Shown: positions 54,455 through 63,368 of the stretch, piece by piece
Numbering within the stretch: the first letter of the stretch is position 1
Layout: every line of letters starts with the position of its first letter
From: PALSA-1335 sp965231025
GTDB lineage: Bacteria > Patescibacteriota > Gracilibacteria > UBA1369
Direction: 5' to 3'
Assembly: GCA_965231025.1 (NCBI GenBank)
Contig: OZ246407.1
Location: 1,240,001 to 1,304,000, forward strand
Length of the DNA: 64,000 bases
Translations under genes and position numbers: made by a program
Notes under the pieces: model-generated
The model's input: only the letters and a program-made list of their open reading frames with translations
Told to the model about the DNA's origin: nothing
The model's database searches: none

Positions 54455-56880
54455 AAATCTCGCTCAACTGGCTCCGTGAATTCGTAAACATCCCCCAAGA
54501 CGTGGACGCGCAAAAACTTGCGATGCTTTTTACGATCCGCACCGCGGAAGTCGAAGGCGCCGATGATCAGGCCGCGGAATATCACAACATCGTCGTGGGA
54601 CAGATCATGGAAATCCATCCGCATCCGGATGCCGACAAACTCAGGGTCACCAAAACGAGCGTGGGCAAAGAAACCCTGCAGATCGTCTGCGGAGGAACCA
54701 ATCTTTCTGAAGGCCAGTACGTGGCCGTGGCCATGCTGGGAGCCAAAGTGAAATGGCACGGCGAAGGCGAGCCTGTCGTGATGCAGGAAGCGAAAATCCG
54801 CGGAGTGGCAAGTTACGGAATGATATGCGCCGGTGAAGAAATCGGCGTGGAACAGGCACCGGACCCAAAGGCCGGGGAAAGGCCGATTCTGGACCTTTCG
54901 GCAATGAAACCGAAAGTTGGAATGAACCTTGCTGAGCTCCTGGGAAAGGACGACACCATCCTCACCGTCGACAACAAATCGCTGACTCACCGCCCGGACC
55001 TGTGGGGTCATTATGGCATCGCGCGCGAAGTGGCGGCCATCACCGACGAGAAGCTCAAACCTTTCAAAAACGAAGTGAAATACCCATCCAAGGGCGACGC
55101 ATACCCTGTCGAAGTAAAGGATCACGACCTCTGCCCGCGCTACATCGGCGTACACATTGAAGGAATCAAAATCGGCCCATCCCCCATGTGGATGCAAAAA
55201 AGATTGAGGGCCGTCGGCTACCGCCCGATCAATAACATCGTGGACGTCACCAATTACGTGATGGCCGAACTGGGCCAGCCTCTGCACGCTTTTGATACCG
55301 CAAAACTTGAAAAAGGCATTGTGGTCCGCCGCGCCAAAGACGGTGAAACGATAACCACACTCGATAAGATCGAACGCAAACTTCACAAAGACACCCTCGT
55401 CATCGCTGATCACAAAAAAGCCGTCGCGATCGCCGGAGTTATGGGAGGAAACAACTCGGAAATCGACGACGGCACCACATCCATCCTGCTTGAAGCGGCA
55501 ACGTTCCATCCTTCTTCCGTGCGCAAAACATCCGTTAAACTGGGGTTGCGAACGGAAGCCGTCCAGCGGTTCGAAAAATCGCTCGACCCGCATCTTGCCC
55601 AAACAGCGGCCGACCGCGCGGCAGGACTCATCCTGGAAATCTGTCCCGGCGCCAAAATTGCCGCTCCAAAAACCGACGTCAAAAACTTTTCGGATAAAAA
55701 CATTGCCGTACAGGTAAATCTCGCCAAAGTATTTTCAAAAATCGGCGTGACGATTCCAACCAAAAAGGTTCTCGACATTTTACACAAACTTGAATTCAAG
55801 GCTTCCGAAGCGGGTGAAAACTGCCTCGAAGTCCGGGTTCCCACGTTCCGCGCGACCAAAGACGTGAGCATCGAGGACGACCTGGTGGAAGAGGTCGCCC
55901 GCATGTACGGCTACGAAAACATCCCACCGCACCTTCCGGAGCTCCCCATCAAACTGCCGATCCCGAACCATGAACGCACCAAAAAACATTTCGCGCGCCA
56001 GATCCTGGCATACGGCATGGGCTTCGATGAAGTGTACAACTACTCTTTCTACGGCAAATCCGACATTCAAAAGTGCCTTCTGCCCGAAGAACTGCATATT
56101 CTGGTACAGAACTTCCTTTCGGAAGACCAGACGCATCTGCGCGTCAGCCTGATACCCGGCCTGCTCAAAAACGTTGCGAACAACCTCAAGTATGCGGACA
56201 CCTTCAAAATCTTTGAAATAGGCCGCACCTACGAAGACCTGCAGGAATATTTCCCGAAGGAGGAAAAAAAGATTTGCGGCGTAATCGTCGGGAACAAAAA
56301 AACGAAAGAGGAAATCTTCTACGAAGCCAAGGGCGCCCTTGAAGCGTTCCTGAGCCAGTTCCGTATACCCGGCATGGAGATGCGCAGGGGAGAAACGCTG
56401 TGCCCGTACGCCCACCCAAACCGCTACGCGGGATATTACCTAAAAAAGAATGGAGAGGAGATCGCCAGAGTATTTGAACTTCACCCTCTCGTCGCCAAAA
56501 ATTACGAGCTGGACAACGCCAGGATCGGCGTGTTCGAGATCAACTTCACCAAACTGATGGCCGTGGAATCAAAAGAACTCAAATACAAGCCCGTCCCCAA
56601 ATTCCCCGGCATTTCCGTGGATATTTCGGTGCTCATCGACAAAAAGCGTGAAATCGGAACACTGGAGAAAGCGATCCAGGGCGCTGAAAAACGGCTGATC
56701 AAAAACGTCCGTCTTTTCGACATCTACGAAGGCAGCAACATTCCGGCCGACAAAAAAGCCCTGGCCTTCAGCATTCTTTTCCAGGCCGATGACCGCACCC
56801 TCACGGATGAAGAATCGAGGAAAATCCAGGAAAAGATAGTGGGAGAACTCCAAAAACTCGGCGGGGAAATCCGCGGGTAA
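54451..56880 (+). CDS. pheT: Phenylalanyl-tRNA synthetase, beta subunit
   Basis: The 809-residue protein has the full bacterial PheT layout: an N-terminal catalytic-like start (KISLNWLREFVNIP), an EMAP-type tRNA-binding domain (about 40-155; HPHPDADKLRVTKTSVG, IVCGGTNL), the B3/B4 editing domain (around 210-390; RPINNIVDVTNYVMAELGQPLHAFD by landmarks), the B5 domain (about 405-480), the core DLVEEVARMYGYENIPPHLP, and a C-terminal FDX-ACB anticodon-binding domain (about 715-808; PKFPGISVDISVLI, NVRLFDIYEG). Its ATG overlaps the TGA of the small ORF, and a structured RNA lies directly upstream, suggesting that its translation is controlled separately from pheS. Confidence 0.96.
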   Translation: MKISLNWLREFVNIPQDVDAQKLAMLFTIRTAEVEGADDQAAEYHNIVVGQIMEIHPHPDADKLRVTKTSVGKETLQIVCGGTNLSEGQYVAVAMLGAKVKWHGEGEPVVMQEAKIRGVASYGMICAGEEIGVEQAPDPKAGERPILDLSAMKPKVGMNLAELLGKDDTILTVDNKSLTHRPDLWGHYGIAREVAAITDEKLKPFKNEVKYPSKGDAYPVEVKDHDLCPRYIGVHIEGIKIGPSPMWMQKRLRAVGYRPINNIVDVTNYVMAELGQPLHAFDTAKLEKGIVVRRAKDGETITTLDKIERKLHKDTLVIADHKKAVAIAGVMGGNNSEIDDGTTSILLEAATFHPSSVRKTSVKLGLRTEAVQRFEKSLDPHLAQTAADRAAGLILEICPGAKIAAPKTDVKNFSDKNIAVQVNLAKVFSKIGVTIPTKKVLDILHKLEFKASEAGENCLEVRVPTFRATKDVSIEDDLVEEVARMYGYENIPPHLPELPIKLPIPNHERTKKHFARQILAYGMGFDEVYNYSFYGKSDIQKCLLPEELHILVQNFLSEDQTHLRVSLIPGLLKNVANNLKYADTFKIFEIGRTYEDLQEYFPKEEKKICGVIVGNKKTKEEIFYEAKGALEAFLSQFRIPGMEMRRGETLCPYAHPNRYAGYYLKKNGEEIARVFELHPLVAKNYELDNARIGVFEINFTKLMAVESKELKYKPVPKFPGISVDISVLIDKKREIGTLEKAIQGAEKRLIKNVRLFDIYEGSNIPADKKALAFSILFQADDRTLTDEESRKIQEKIVGELQKLGGEIRG

Positions 56881-57233
56881 CAGCAATCCCAAAGTCCGCT
56901 GAAGGAGGAGGATGAGTGCCTGGCAACAATTTCGTATTGTAGTCAAGTTCTTTGGTGTGCAATAAAAACTATGAAATGGTGACGAAAAATATAAAAAAAT
57001 GAAATGATTTTTTTCATAAATCGGGAAGAAAACGCCCCGTCCCTCCAAAAAAAGGCTGGCTGGACAGCTTAAGATAAACAAAAACGAACAGCAAATTTCC
57101 GTAAAATTTGTCCGGAATAAAACTCAAAAAAACGCCTGGTTTTTATAAACTGGGGCTGTTTGACAGATATGCACCCCATCCCTAGATTTGGAGCCAACAC
57201 GATTTAACTTTTTCTTTTTAAATATTACCGGCC
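56881..57233. other. 353-base spacer between pheT and the guanylate-kinase-like gene
   Basis: No gene is supported. The region contains a small hairpin, ACAAT-TTCGT-ATTGT (56926-56940), possibly the end of the pheT transcript, and a 7-bp palindrome, CAAATTT-CCGTA-AAATTTG (57092-57110). The promoter of the next gene is at 57160-57188. The palindrome lies 50 bases upstream of that promoter, a position that would suit an activator site, though this is inference. Confidence 0.5.
57160..57188 (+). promoter_or_regulatory. Sigma70-type promoter for the guanylate-kinase-like gene
   Basis: -35 TTGACA (57160-57165), 17-bp spacer, -10 TAGATT (57183-57188), giving a leader of about 40 bases before the ATG at 57234. 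Confidence 0.65.
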
Positions 57234-57980
57234 ATGCACAGTCCCGATATTCAGTCACACGACATTGAACAGAGTCGCCTGGAAAGACCAAATCTCAACC
57301 TTCCAATTATTTTGGCCGGATACAGCGGGTCCGGGAAAGATACCGTTTCACACGCAACCATAAAAGTTGCCGATGCCCTGGAATCCAGACACAGGTTCCA
57401 CCATTCCAAATCGCGATATACCGACCGCAGCCGTCGTCCCAGTGAAATCCAGGGAGTTGACGGCTTTTTTGTAACACCCGAAGAGTTCGACACCCGAAAA
57501 GAAGGCGGAGAATTTTTCTACGACTACAAAAAAGCTGAGTACGGCGGAGTACGTTACGGATTTTCCTGGCCACGGCTCGAGGCAGAACTTCTGGACAGAC
57601 ACACTTTCGTGGTCGGAGGAGAAATAAACACCGCTGTTGAACTCAAAGAAGCCCTGGACAAAGTCGCGGCAAACAGCCACGACCAAATCTCGCGCGTACT
57701 CCACCCAATCATCCTGTTCATTAACCGTCCGCTGGAAAGCATCATCGCGGGAATAAACATGCGTCGTGCACCGGAGATTGAGAGGAATAAACGCATCGCC
57801 CACGTGGAAGAGCACTGGGAACCCTATCCCAAAGCACTGGAGGGTGTAAAAAGCGGCGCGGAATTCATCTGGAACGATGATCTTGATACTTCATCGCGGC
57901 AGGTGATTCAGGTTGTGGAAGCTGAAGTAAATCGTCAACTGAGACAGCTTTTTGGAAGCGCTTCGAAAATAAAGCTCTAA
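57234..57980 (+). CDS. Guanylate-kinase-like P-loop protein
   Basis: The 248-residue product has a P-loop GYSGSGKDT (residues 29-37). TDRSRRPSEIQGVDGFFVTPEEFD and GGEFFYDYKKAEYGGVRYGFS parallel the guanylate kinase landmarks TTRxxRxGEVdGvDYxFV and GEFLE..xxYGT. Guanylate kinase phosphorylates GMP to GDP. This protein is about 40 residues longer than typical Gmk, has a 25-residue N-terminal extension, and its acceptor-site motif is altered (GKDT for GKST; GGVRYGFS for GNYYGTS), so it may act on another substrate. It could also be the organism's only Gmk. The next gene has its own promoter. Confidence 0.72.
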   Translation: MHSPDIQSHDIEQSRLERPNLNLPIILAGYSGSGKDTVSHATIKVADALESRHRFHHSKSRYTDRSRRPSEIQGVDGFFVTPEEFDTRKEGGEFFYDYKKAEYGGVRYGFSWPRLEAELLDRHTFVVGGEINTAVELKEALDKVAANSHDQISRVLHPIILFINRPLESIIAGINMRRAPEIERNKRIAHVEEHWEPYPKALEGVKSGAEFIWNDDLDTSSRQVIQVVEAEVNRQLRQLFGSASKIKL

Positions 57981-57993
57981 AGAAGCGGGCACG

Positions 57994-58021
57994 TTGACAC
58001 CGCAAACACAGATGCTAGAAT
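57994..58021 (+). promoter_or_regulatory. Sigma70-type promoter for the nucleotidyltransferase-like gene
   Basis: -35 TTGACA (57994-57999), 16-bp spacer, extended -10 TGCTAGAAT with TAGAAT at 58016-58021, 21 bases before the ATG at 58043. Confidence 0.65.
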
Positions 58022-58042
58022 AACGCCTCATTTCACACACCG

Positions 58043-58822
58043 ATGACATTAGAAAGACGTTCCCTTTCGGATATCCCCGAATCCCCGGACAATCTTAAAA
58101 TCAGAGACGCCCTGGTGGAAACACTGGCCAGGGCAAAATACACGGGCATCGACCTGTACCTCACCGGTGGAACGGCGGCAGCCGCCTACGCGGGTGAAAC
58201 CAGGCCGCTCTCACTGGATTTGGACTTTTTCGTAGAGCCGACTTCCAAAGCAAGGGTGCAGGAGGTTTTCGGAGGAAATTTCCGCTATTTCGGTGAAAAA
58301 AAACTCTTTAAATCGGACAAACTCATGGGGCATGCCGGAAACGGTGTCGATCTGGATTTCATCGCCGAACAGAACATTGTCCCGGACGAAACAAAACCCG
58401 AAGAAAAAATTACCCTGAAGCTCGGCCAGTTCGCAAAAAAGAAAGCACTGGAAAGGGACTTCATGGGGGAAAGGGTGCTGGTAATGCCCCCGGAAATGGT
58501 GGTGATCGCCAAGCTGTTCGCGGGCAGAGGGATCGAACTCGGAAAATACGACCTTGCCGATAGCGAGGCCGTTATCGTCAGTGGTATTATTCGTCCTGAC
58601 TTCTTCAGGCGCGCGGCGGAAGAAATAGCGGGCGGAGATGAAACAACCATTGCACTGGTCCAGGGACGACTCATGGCCGCATTGCAAAAACTCACCTTCG
58701 GAAGCGAAATTGACGCGCTGATGAAAGCCGTAGAGGCAATGGAAAACGGTCCGCTCAGCAGAACATCGATCACCGACATCCAGGAAACCATGAGAAGAAG
58801 AACCCTGCCGGATCGCGAATAA
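58043..58822 (+). CDS. AbiEii-like nucleotidyltransferase-fold protein
   Basis: The 259-residue protein shows YLTGGTAAAAYAG (GGT at residues 42-44) followed by SLDLDFFV (D59 and D61), the GG(S/T)...DxD signature of DNA polymerase-beta-like nucleotidyltransferases in the AbiEii / DUF1814 style. VDLDFIAEQN supplies a possible third acidic residue, and MPPEMVVIAKLFAGRG fits the family's helical part. AbiEii proteins are toxins of abortive-infection systems, normally paired with an AbiEi antitoxin. No such partner is adjacent (neighbours are a Gmk-like protein and a metallohydrolase), so a toxin role is uncertain and a housekeeping nucleotidyltransferase is equally possible. Confidence 0.7.
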   Translation: MTLERRSLSDIPESPDNLKIRDALVETLARAKYTGIDLYLTGGTAAAAYAGETRPLSLDLDFFVEPTSKARVQEVFGGNFRYFGEKKLFKSDKLMGHAGNGVDLDFIAEQNIVPDETKPEEKITLKLGQFAKKKALERDFMGERVLVMPPEMVVIAKLFAGRGIELGKYDLADSEAVIVSGIIRPDFFRRAAEEIAGGDETTIALVQGRLMAALQKLTFGSEIDALMKAVEAMENGPLSRTSITDIQETMRRRTLPDRE

Positions 58823-58839
58823 CAATTTATAGACCAACC

Positions 58840-59427
58840 ATGATCATCACTCCCCTGCTCGTCGGAACGCACGCCATGAAGGAAACGGCTGAAGGGGTTG
58901 ATATTTACGATCATTCGTCTTCGGTGACACTCATTCAGAGTGAAGGTAAAAACATGCTCGTAGACACCGCGGGGCGGGGGAAATTTCCCCTCATCAGGAA
59001 AAAACTTTCCGGAATGGGACTCACCCCCGAAGACATTCATTACGTCGTACTGACGCACTTTCACCTGGACCATGCCTTTAATGTCCCATTTTTCACGAGT
59101 GCCCGCATCATCGGATGGATTCACGAATGGAAAGAAGGATCCACGTTCCGTTTTGCGGATATCGAAAAGATTGAGTTCATCAAAGGAGTAAAAATTATCA
59201 GAACCCTGGGGCACGCGGAAGAACATCTTTCCGTGATTGCCACGCGCGATGATGGAAAAAAAGTGGTCATGGCCGGGGACGCCATCAACAAAAAATACGT
59301 TGAAACACGGGAACTCCACGCGCTCTGCTACGACAAAGAGCTTTACAAACTCAGCGCAGAAAAGATCATGGAAATCGCTGACATCATCATTCCCGGTCAC
59401 GGTGAAATGATCGAACTGCAGAAATAA
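58840..59427 (+). CDS. Metallo-beta-lactamase-fold hydrolase
   Basis: The 195-residue protein carries HFHLDH (73-78), the HxHxDH metal motif. LGHAEEHLSVI supplies the next His, MAGDAI the bridging Asp, and PGHGEMI the last His, so both metal sites appear complete. The MBL superfamily includes glyoxalase II, lactonases and many thioester or phosphodiester hydrolases; the substrate is not evident. It begins 17 bases after the previous gene and converges with the NIF3 gene, with 14 bases between stops and no terminator. Confidence 0.85.
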   Translation: MIITPLLVGTHAMKETAEGVDIYDHSSSVTLIQSEGKNMLVDTAGRGKFPLIRKKLSGMGLTPEDIHYVVLTHFHLDHAFNVPFFTSARIIGWIHEWKEGSTFRFADIEKIEFIKGVKIIRTLGHAEEHLSVIATRDDGKKVVMAGDAINKKYVETRELHALCYDKELYKLSAEKIMEIADIIIPGHGEMIELQK

Positions 59428-59441
59428 ACGCTCACTCCAGC

Positions 59442-60416
59442 CTAGAACAACTTCTTCTTGGCGCGGCTGACGCGCAGGAATCCTCCGAATGAAAGGATCT
59501 CAACGCCTTTCTTCTCGGCCTCGTCCATAAGCAGGTTCACGCCAAGGCTGTCGCTGGCCATATGACCGCAGATCAGAACGTTGATATGGTATTTTTCGGC
59601 AAGTTTGCGGTGCTCTTCCGGAATATGCATTGCCAGGATGGTGCCCACGCCCGCGTGGGCCATTTTCTCATAAATGTCCTTCGGCCCCGTAGTGCCGCCG
59701 GTAAACCCGGAATACGAAATTTTTCCCACGCGCGCGTTTTCCTCGCCGACAAACACTTTTGGTCCGTTTCCTCTTTTCTTGGCTGCCTGATATTCGGGTA
59801 ACTCCATAAGCGCGTCAATAACGTCACTGATATACTTCGGTTTCTTGGCCGTAATGTACTTCTTGATGAACCAGTACACGTTGTTATCCGCAAAAGTATG
59901 GAAACACGCGAAAGGAATATTCAGCAACCGTGCGGCGTCAGGAACCTGAAAATGATTGTGGGCATGGAGTCCGCGGTTCAAATCACCCACGCGGGTGCGC
60001 ATCAACTTTTCCGTAACGTTCACGGGGACCCCCTCAAGTTCGCTGATGTCATTTTGTATGTCCATCACCTGGGTAAGATCAATCAACGCGCGGCCTTCAG
60101 GATGATGAGCGATCACGGCGTCGATTTTCCTGCCGTTCTTCGTCAATTCATTCGCGACCAGGAGTTCACCGACTCCGACATCGATGCCGACCACGATCCG
60201 TTTCAACTGGGTTTTAGGATCTCCGTTCTCAATACGGCTGTCCAGGAACGGATTCATCAGGCTTTCCTCGTCAAAATACGTTTTTTTCTTCTCATCAAGT
60301 TTTTTGAACTCCTCTTTCAGTTTTTTAAACTGCTCCTCAATATCTTTTTTTGATCGCGGACCGCGTTCAATAGCCAATTCCAGGCTTTTTTCATAGAGTT
60401 GTTTGAGCGTCATCAT
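59442..60416 (-). CDS. NIF3-family protein (GTP cyclohydrolase I type 2 / DUF34 homologue)
   Basis: The start chosen is the ATG at 60416, giving 324 residues; an upstream in-frame start (60464) adds 16 residues that do not resemble the family. The N-terminus has a charged coiled-coil insertion (KKDIEEQFKKLKEEFKKLDEKK, about 18-45). The NIF3 landmarks follow: VVGIDVGVGELLVANE, DAVIAHHPEGRA with the two metal-binding His, NLHAHNHF-like GLHAHNHF, and a C-terminal VLICGHMASDSLG with another His. NIF3 proteins bind two metals in a toroidal hexamer; their reaction is not settled. The 59442-60464 strand is convergent with the MBL gene. Confidence 0.78.
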   Translation of the reverse strand: MMTLKQLYEKSLELAIERGPRSKKDIEEQFKKLKEEFKKLDEKKKTYFDEESLMNPFLDSRIENGDPKTQLKRIVVGIDVGVGELLVANELTKNGRKIDAVIAHHPEGRALIDLTQVMDIQNDISELEGVPVNVTEKLMRTRVGDLNRGLHAHNHFQVPDAARLLNIPFACFHTFADNNVYWFIKKYITAKKPKYISDVIDALMELPEYQAAKKRGNGPKVFVGEENARVGKISYSGFTGGTTGPKDIYEKMAHAGVGTILAMHIPEEHRKLAEKYHINVLICGHMASDSLGVNLLMDEAEKKGVEILSFGGFLRVSRAKKKLF

Positions 60417-60466
60417 GGCGAAAATACGTAAAAAAATATGTCCGGGGAGATTGTACACTCCCATGG

Positions 60467-60495
60467 TTGAATCTTAAAGCAAATTTTGGTATTAT
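60467..60495 (+). promoter_or_regulatory. Sigma70-type promoter for the penicillin-binding protein
   Basis: -35 TTGAAT (60467-60472), 17-bp spacer, -10 TATTAT (60490-60495), 23 bases before the ATG at 60519. A longer in-frame TTG start at 60486 would lie inside the promoter and is rejected. Confidence 0.65.
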
Positions 60496-60518
60496 TCAGG
60501 CCACAACAACGCACAACA

Positions 60519-63368
60519 ATGCAAAAGATCAAAGATTTTTTTCAGAGAAAATTCGGCAAACCGTCAAACCACTCCCACCGCGGGTCCTTTCAGTTCAATG
60601 AACGGAAATTCAACAAAAAACCCGACGTCAAACAGATCCTGATGTGGATCGGGCTCGGTATATTCGGGCTCTTCCTGTTCGGCGTGCTTTCCGTCGGACT
60701 GATGGTCGCCTTTTACAGCATCGGACTTCCCGACGTCCGGGACCTGGACAAACTTTCCGTGCCCCAGTCGACGACCATTTATGACCGGGAAGGAAACGTC
60801 ATCTACGTAAAACACGGAGAGGAAAACCGCCAGTACGTAACCTACGACCAGATTTCACCGCTCGTCGTCGACGCCACCATAGCAATAGAGGACGACAAAT
60901 ACTGGGAGCATCCGGGATTTGACGCGCAGCGCATCGTGACCGCCGTACTCAGCCATATACTTCCCCTCGTTGCTGAACGCGGAGGATCGACCATCACCCA
61001 GCAATACATTAAAAAGGCCTTCCTTTCGGACGAACAAACCATCGGCCGCAAAATCCAGGAACTTATTCTGGCCATTCAGCTCGAACAGACTTTTGACAAG
61101 AAAAAAATCCTCGAACTGTATCTCAACAAAATTCCGTACGGCAACAACGCCTACGGCATAGAAAAAGCGGCGCAATTGTATTTCAACAAACACGCCAAAG
61201 ACCTTGATCTGGCGGAAAGCGCGACGCTTGCGGGCATTCCCCAGGCGCCGAGTTATTATAACCCCTACGGACCGCACAAGTATTCAACGCTCACCAAAGA
61301 TTTCAACGGTGACGACACCATGTTCAGGTCCATCCAGAGCGAAGTGGACCTGAAGGACGAAGAGTTTTTGCGCGGCCTGATCGGTGCAAACATGAAAATA
61401 AACGAGACCACCTCCATCTACGTCCAGGGGCGCAGCGACCTGGTGCTCAAACGTATGAACAAGCTGGGTTACATCGGTGACGAACAGCTCAAGGCCGCCC
61501 AGGCCGAAATCCAAAAAACAGATTTCATCAAACCCTTCCAGGAATCGTTCAAGCACGAACATTTTGTTTTCTACATCCTGGACCAGCTGGAAGAAAAATA
61601 TGGAAAAGACGTGATAGAAAACGGCGGTTTGAGCATCTACACCACCCTCGACCCCAAACTCCAGGACATCGCGGAAAAAGTGGTGAAGGAAGGCGCCCTG
61701 GCCAACGAAACAAAGTACAACGACAAGAACGCAGCCCTGGTGGCAATGGATCCGAAAACCGGCCAGATCCTGGCCATGGTCGGCTCCCGCGACTACAAAG
61801 ACGCCACCGTGGATGGCAACGTCAATGTGGCCATCAACTACCGCCAGCCGGGTTCCTCATTCAAGCCGATCGTCTACGCCCAGGCCTTTTACAACCAATT
61901 CGGTCCGGGATCGGTGGTATTCGACACGGAAACCCACCTCGGCGACAAAACTCCCAAGAACTTTGACGGAAAATTCTGGGGCCCGATGACCATCCGCAAA
62001 GCACTCGGACAATCCAGAAACATTCCCGCCATTAAAGCGTATTTCCTCGCGGGAGGTGAAAAACCGATTATCGAACTGTCGCAAAGAATGGGCATCAAAT
62101 TCCAGGAACTTCAGACGGACCCGAACCATACTTACAGCTATACTCTTTCCATCGGAAGCGCCGGCGTGCGTCTGCTGGACATGGTTTCGGCCTACACCGT
62201 ATTTGCGAACAACGGCGTCCGCCATGAACCGACGGCAATATTGAAAGTACAGAACAACAAAGGAGATGTTTTGGAAGAATGGAAACAGGGCACGGGTGAT
62301 CCCGTGCTGGATCCGCAGGTCGCATACCTCATCACCAGCATTCTCTCCGACCAGTCGGTACGCCTGAGTCCAAACATGACCGTCGCGGGCCAGATCAACG
62401 CCGCAAAATCCGGTACCAGTAACGGCGTAATCATCAAGAACGGGAAGAAAATCTACTTCCCGAACGACCTTCTGACGATGGGATACACCACCCGCCTGGT
62501 TGCGGGCGTATGGACCGGAAACAACAGACCTGAACGCGACGGAACCATCAGCACCGCCGCAGACGGTATCAGTACCGCTGCGCCGATCTGGAAAGCTTTC
62601 ATGACCCAGGCATTGGAAGGACAGCCTTCGGAGGAGTTCCCGCGGCCGGAAGGAATCAAGGAGGTCCAGATCTCCAAAGCGTCCGGAAAACTCCCCGGCC
62701 CGCTGACGCCGACTGACCAGATAACCTCCGATATTTTCGCCAGCTTCTCCGTCCCGACGGAAATCGACGACAGTTACATCCAGGTTCCGGTCGATACGTT
62801 GTGCGGAAAACTTGCCAACGAGTTCACACCGGAAGAGATGAAGAAAATAACCACGTTCATAAACCAGCACGACATCGCCCCATACCCCGAATGGGAACGG
62901 GGAGCCCAGGAATGGCTCAAAGCGCACGTCGGCGAAACGGACCCGAACAACTTCACCCTGATGATCGGACCGCCTCCGACGGAAAGCTGCCCCGGCCGCA
63001 ACGCGCAAAATTTTGCCAACTCCCCGACCATATCCATTACGAATCCGCCGGGTGGGTCCACCGTTCTGGCCGGAAGCAAACTGCCGGTACTAGTGAACGT
63101 CAGTGCCCCGGGCGGCGTCACGAAAGTTGAATACTACCTCGACAACGTCTTCAAATACAAAACGGTCGTCTCACCGTACGACGGGCTCATCCGCCTTCCC
63201 TACGGTGAATCCGACGGAGCGCATCACACCATCACCGCCAAAGTTTTCGATAACGCGGGGTACGTCGGAACGTCAAGCATCGAAATCACCGTAAGCTCCG
63301 CCACCGCCTTCAACCCCCCGGAAACTATCGGCATCCCGTCGTCAATTATCCCCGTGAGCGTGCCGTAA
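60519..63368 (+). CDS. Class A penicillin-binding protein (PBP1a-like, bifunctional)
   Basis: The product has 949 residues from the ATG at 60519. A basic cytoplasmic tail precedes a membrane helix (about 40-66). The GT51 glycosyltransferase domain has EDDKYWEHPG (E124 catalytic) and GGSTITQQ (155-162), then ILELYLNKIPYG. The transpeptidase domain has SSFK (S446, K449), SRN (499-501) and KSGT (630-633), so both activities look intact. Residues about 845-940 form an Ig-like C-terminal domain (TISITNPPGGSTVLAGSKLPV, GGVTKVEYYLD) that may contact the wall. The enzyme polymerises and cross-links peptidoglycan outside the membrane. Its 3' end overlaps the convergent acyltransferase by 27 bases. Confidence 0.93.
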   Translation: MQKIKDFFQRKFGKPSNHSHRGSFQFNERKFNKKPDVKQILMWIGLGIFGLFLFGVLSVGLMVAFYSIGLPDVRDLDKLSVPQSTTIYDREGNVIYVKHGEENRQYVTYDQISPLVVDATIAIEDDKYWEHPGFDAQRIVTAVLSHILPLVAERGGSTITQQYIKKAFLSDEQTIGRKIQELILAIQLEQTFDKKKILELYLNKIPYGNNAYGIEKAAQLYFNKHAKDLDLAESATLAGIPQAPSYYNPYGPHKYSTLTKDFNGDDTMFRSIQSEVDLKDEEFLRGLIGANMKINETTSIYVQGRSDLVLKRMNKLGYIGDEQLKAAQAEIQKTDFIKPFQESFKHEHFVFYILDQLEEKYGKDVIENGGLSIYTTLDPKLQDIAEKVVKEGALANETKYNDKNAALVAMDPKTGQILAMVGSRDYKDATVDGNVNVAINYRQPGSSFKPIVYAQAFYNQFGPGSVVFDTETHLGDKTPKNFDGKFWGPMTIRKALGQSRNIPAIKAYFLAGGEKPIIELSQRMGIKFQELQTDPNHTYSYTLSIGSAGVRLLDMVSAYTVFANNGVRHEPTAILKVQNNKGDVLEEWKQGTGDPVLDPQVAYLITSILSDQSVRLSPNMTVAGQINAAKSGTSNGVIIKNGKKIYFPNDLLTMGYTTRLVAGVWTGNNRPERDGTISTAADGISTAAPIWKAFMTQALEGQPSEEFPRPEGIKEVQISKASGKLPGPLTPTDQITSDIFASFSVPTEIDDSYIQVPVDTLCGKLANEFTPEEMKKITTFINQHDIAPYPEWERGAQEWLKAHVGETDPNNFTLMIGPPPTESCPGRNAQNFANSPTISITNPPGGSTVLAGSKLPVLVNVSAPGGVTKVEYYLDNVFKYKTVVSPYDGLIRLPYGESDGAHHTITAKVFDNAGYVGTSSIEITVSSATAFNPPETIGIPSSIIPVSVP

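Noticed and set aside
54346..55602. 418-codon open frame on the minus strand inside pheT
   Set aside because: It is a shadow of the pheT codon pattern, with His/Phe/Val-rich composition typical of antisense frames and no motif.
58043..59427. AbiE-type toxin-antitoxin pair
   Set aside because: The AbiEii-like gene has no AbiEi-type neighbour; the next gene is a metallo-beta-lactamase-fold hydrolase with a complete metal site.
61857..63008. 383-codon minus-strand frame inside the penicillin-binding protein gene
   Set aside because: Antisense shadow. The plus strand carries complete transpeptidase motifs across the same interval.
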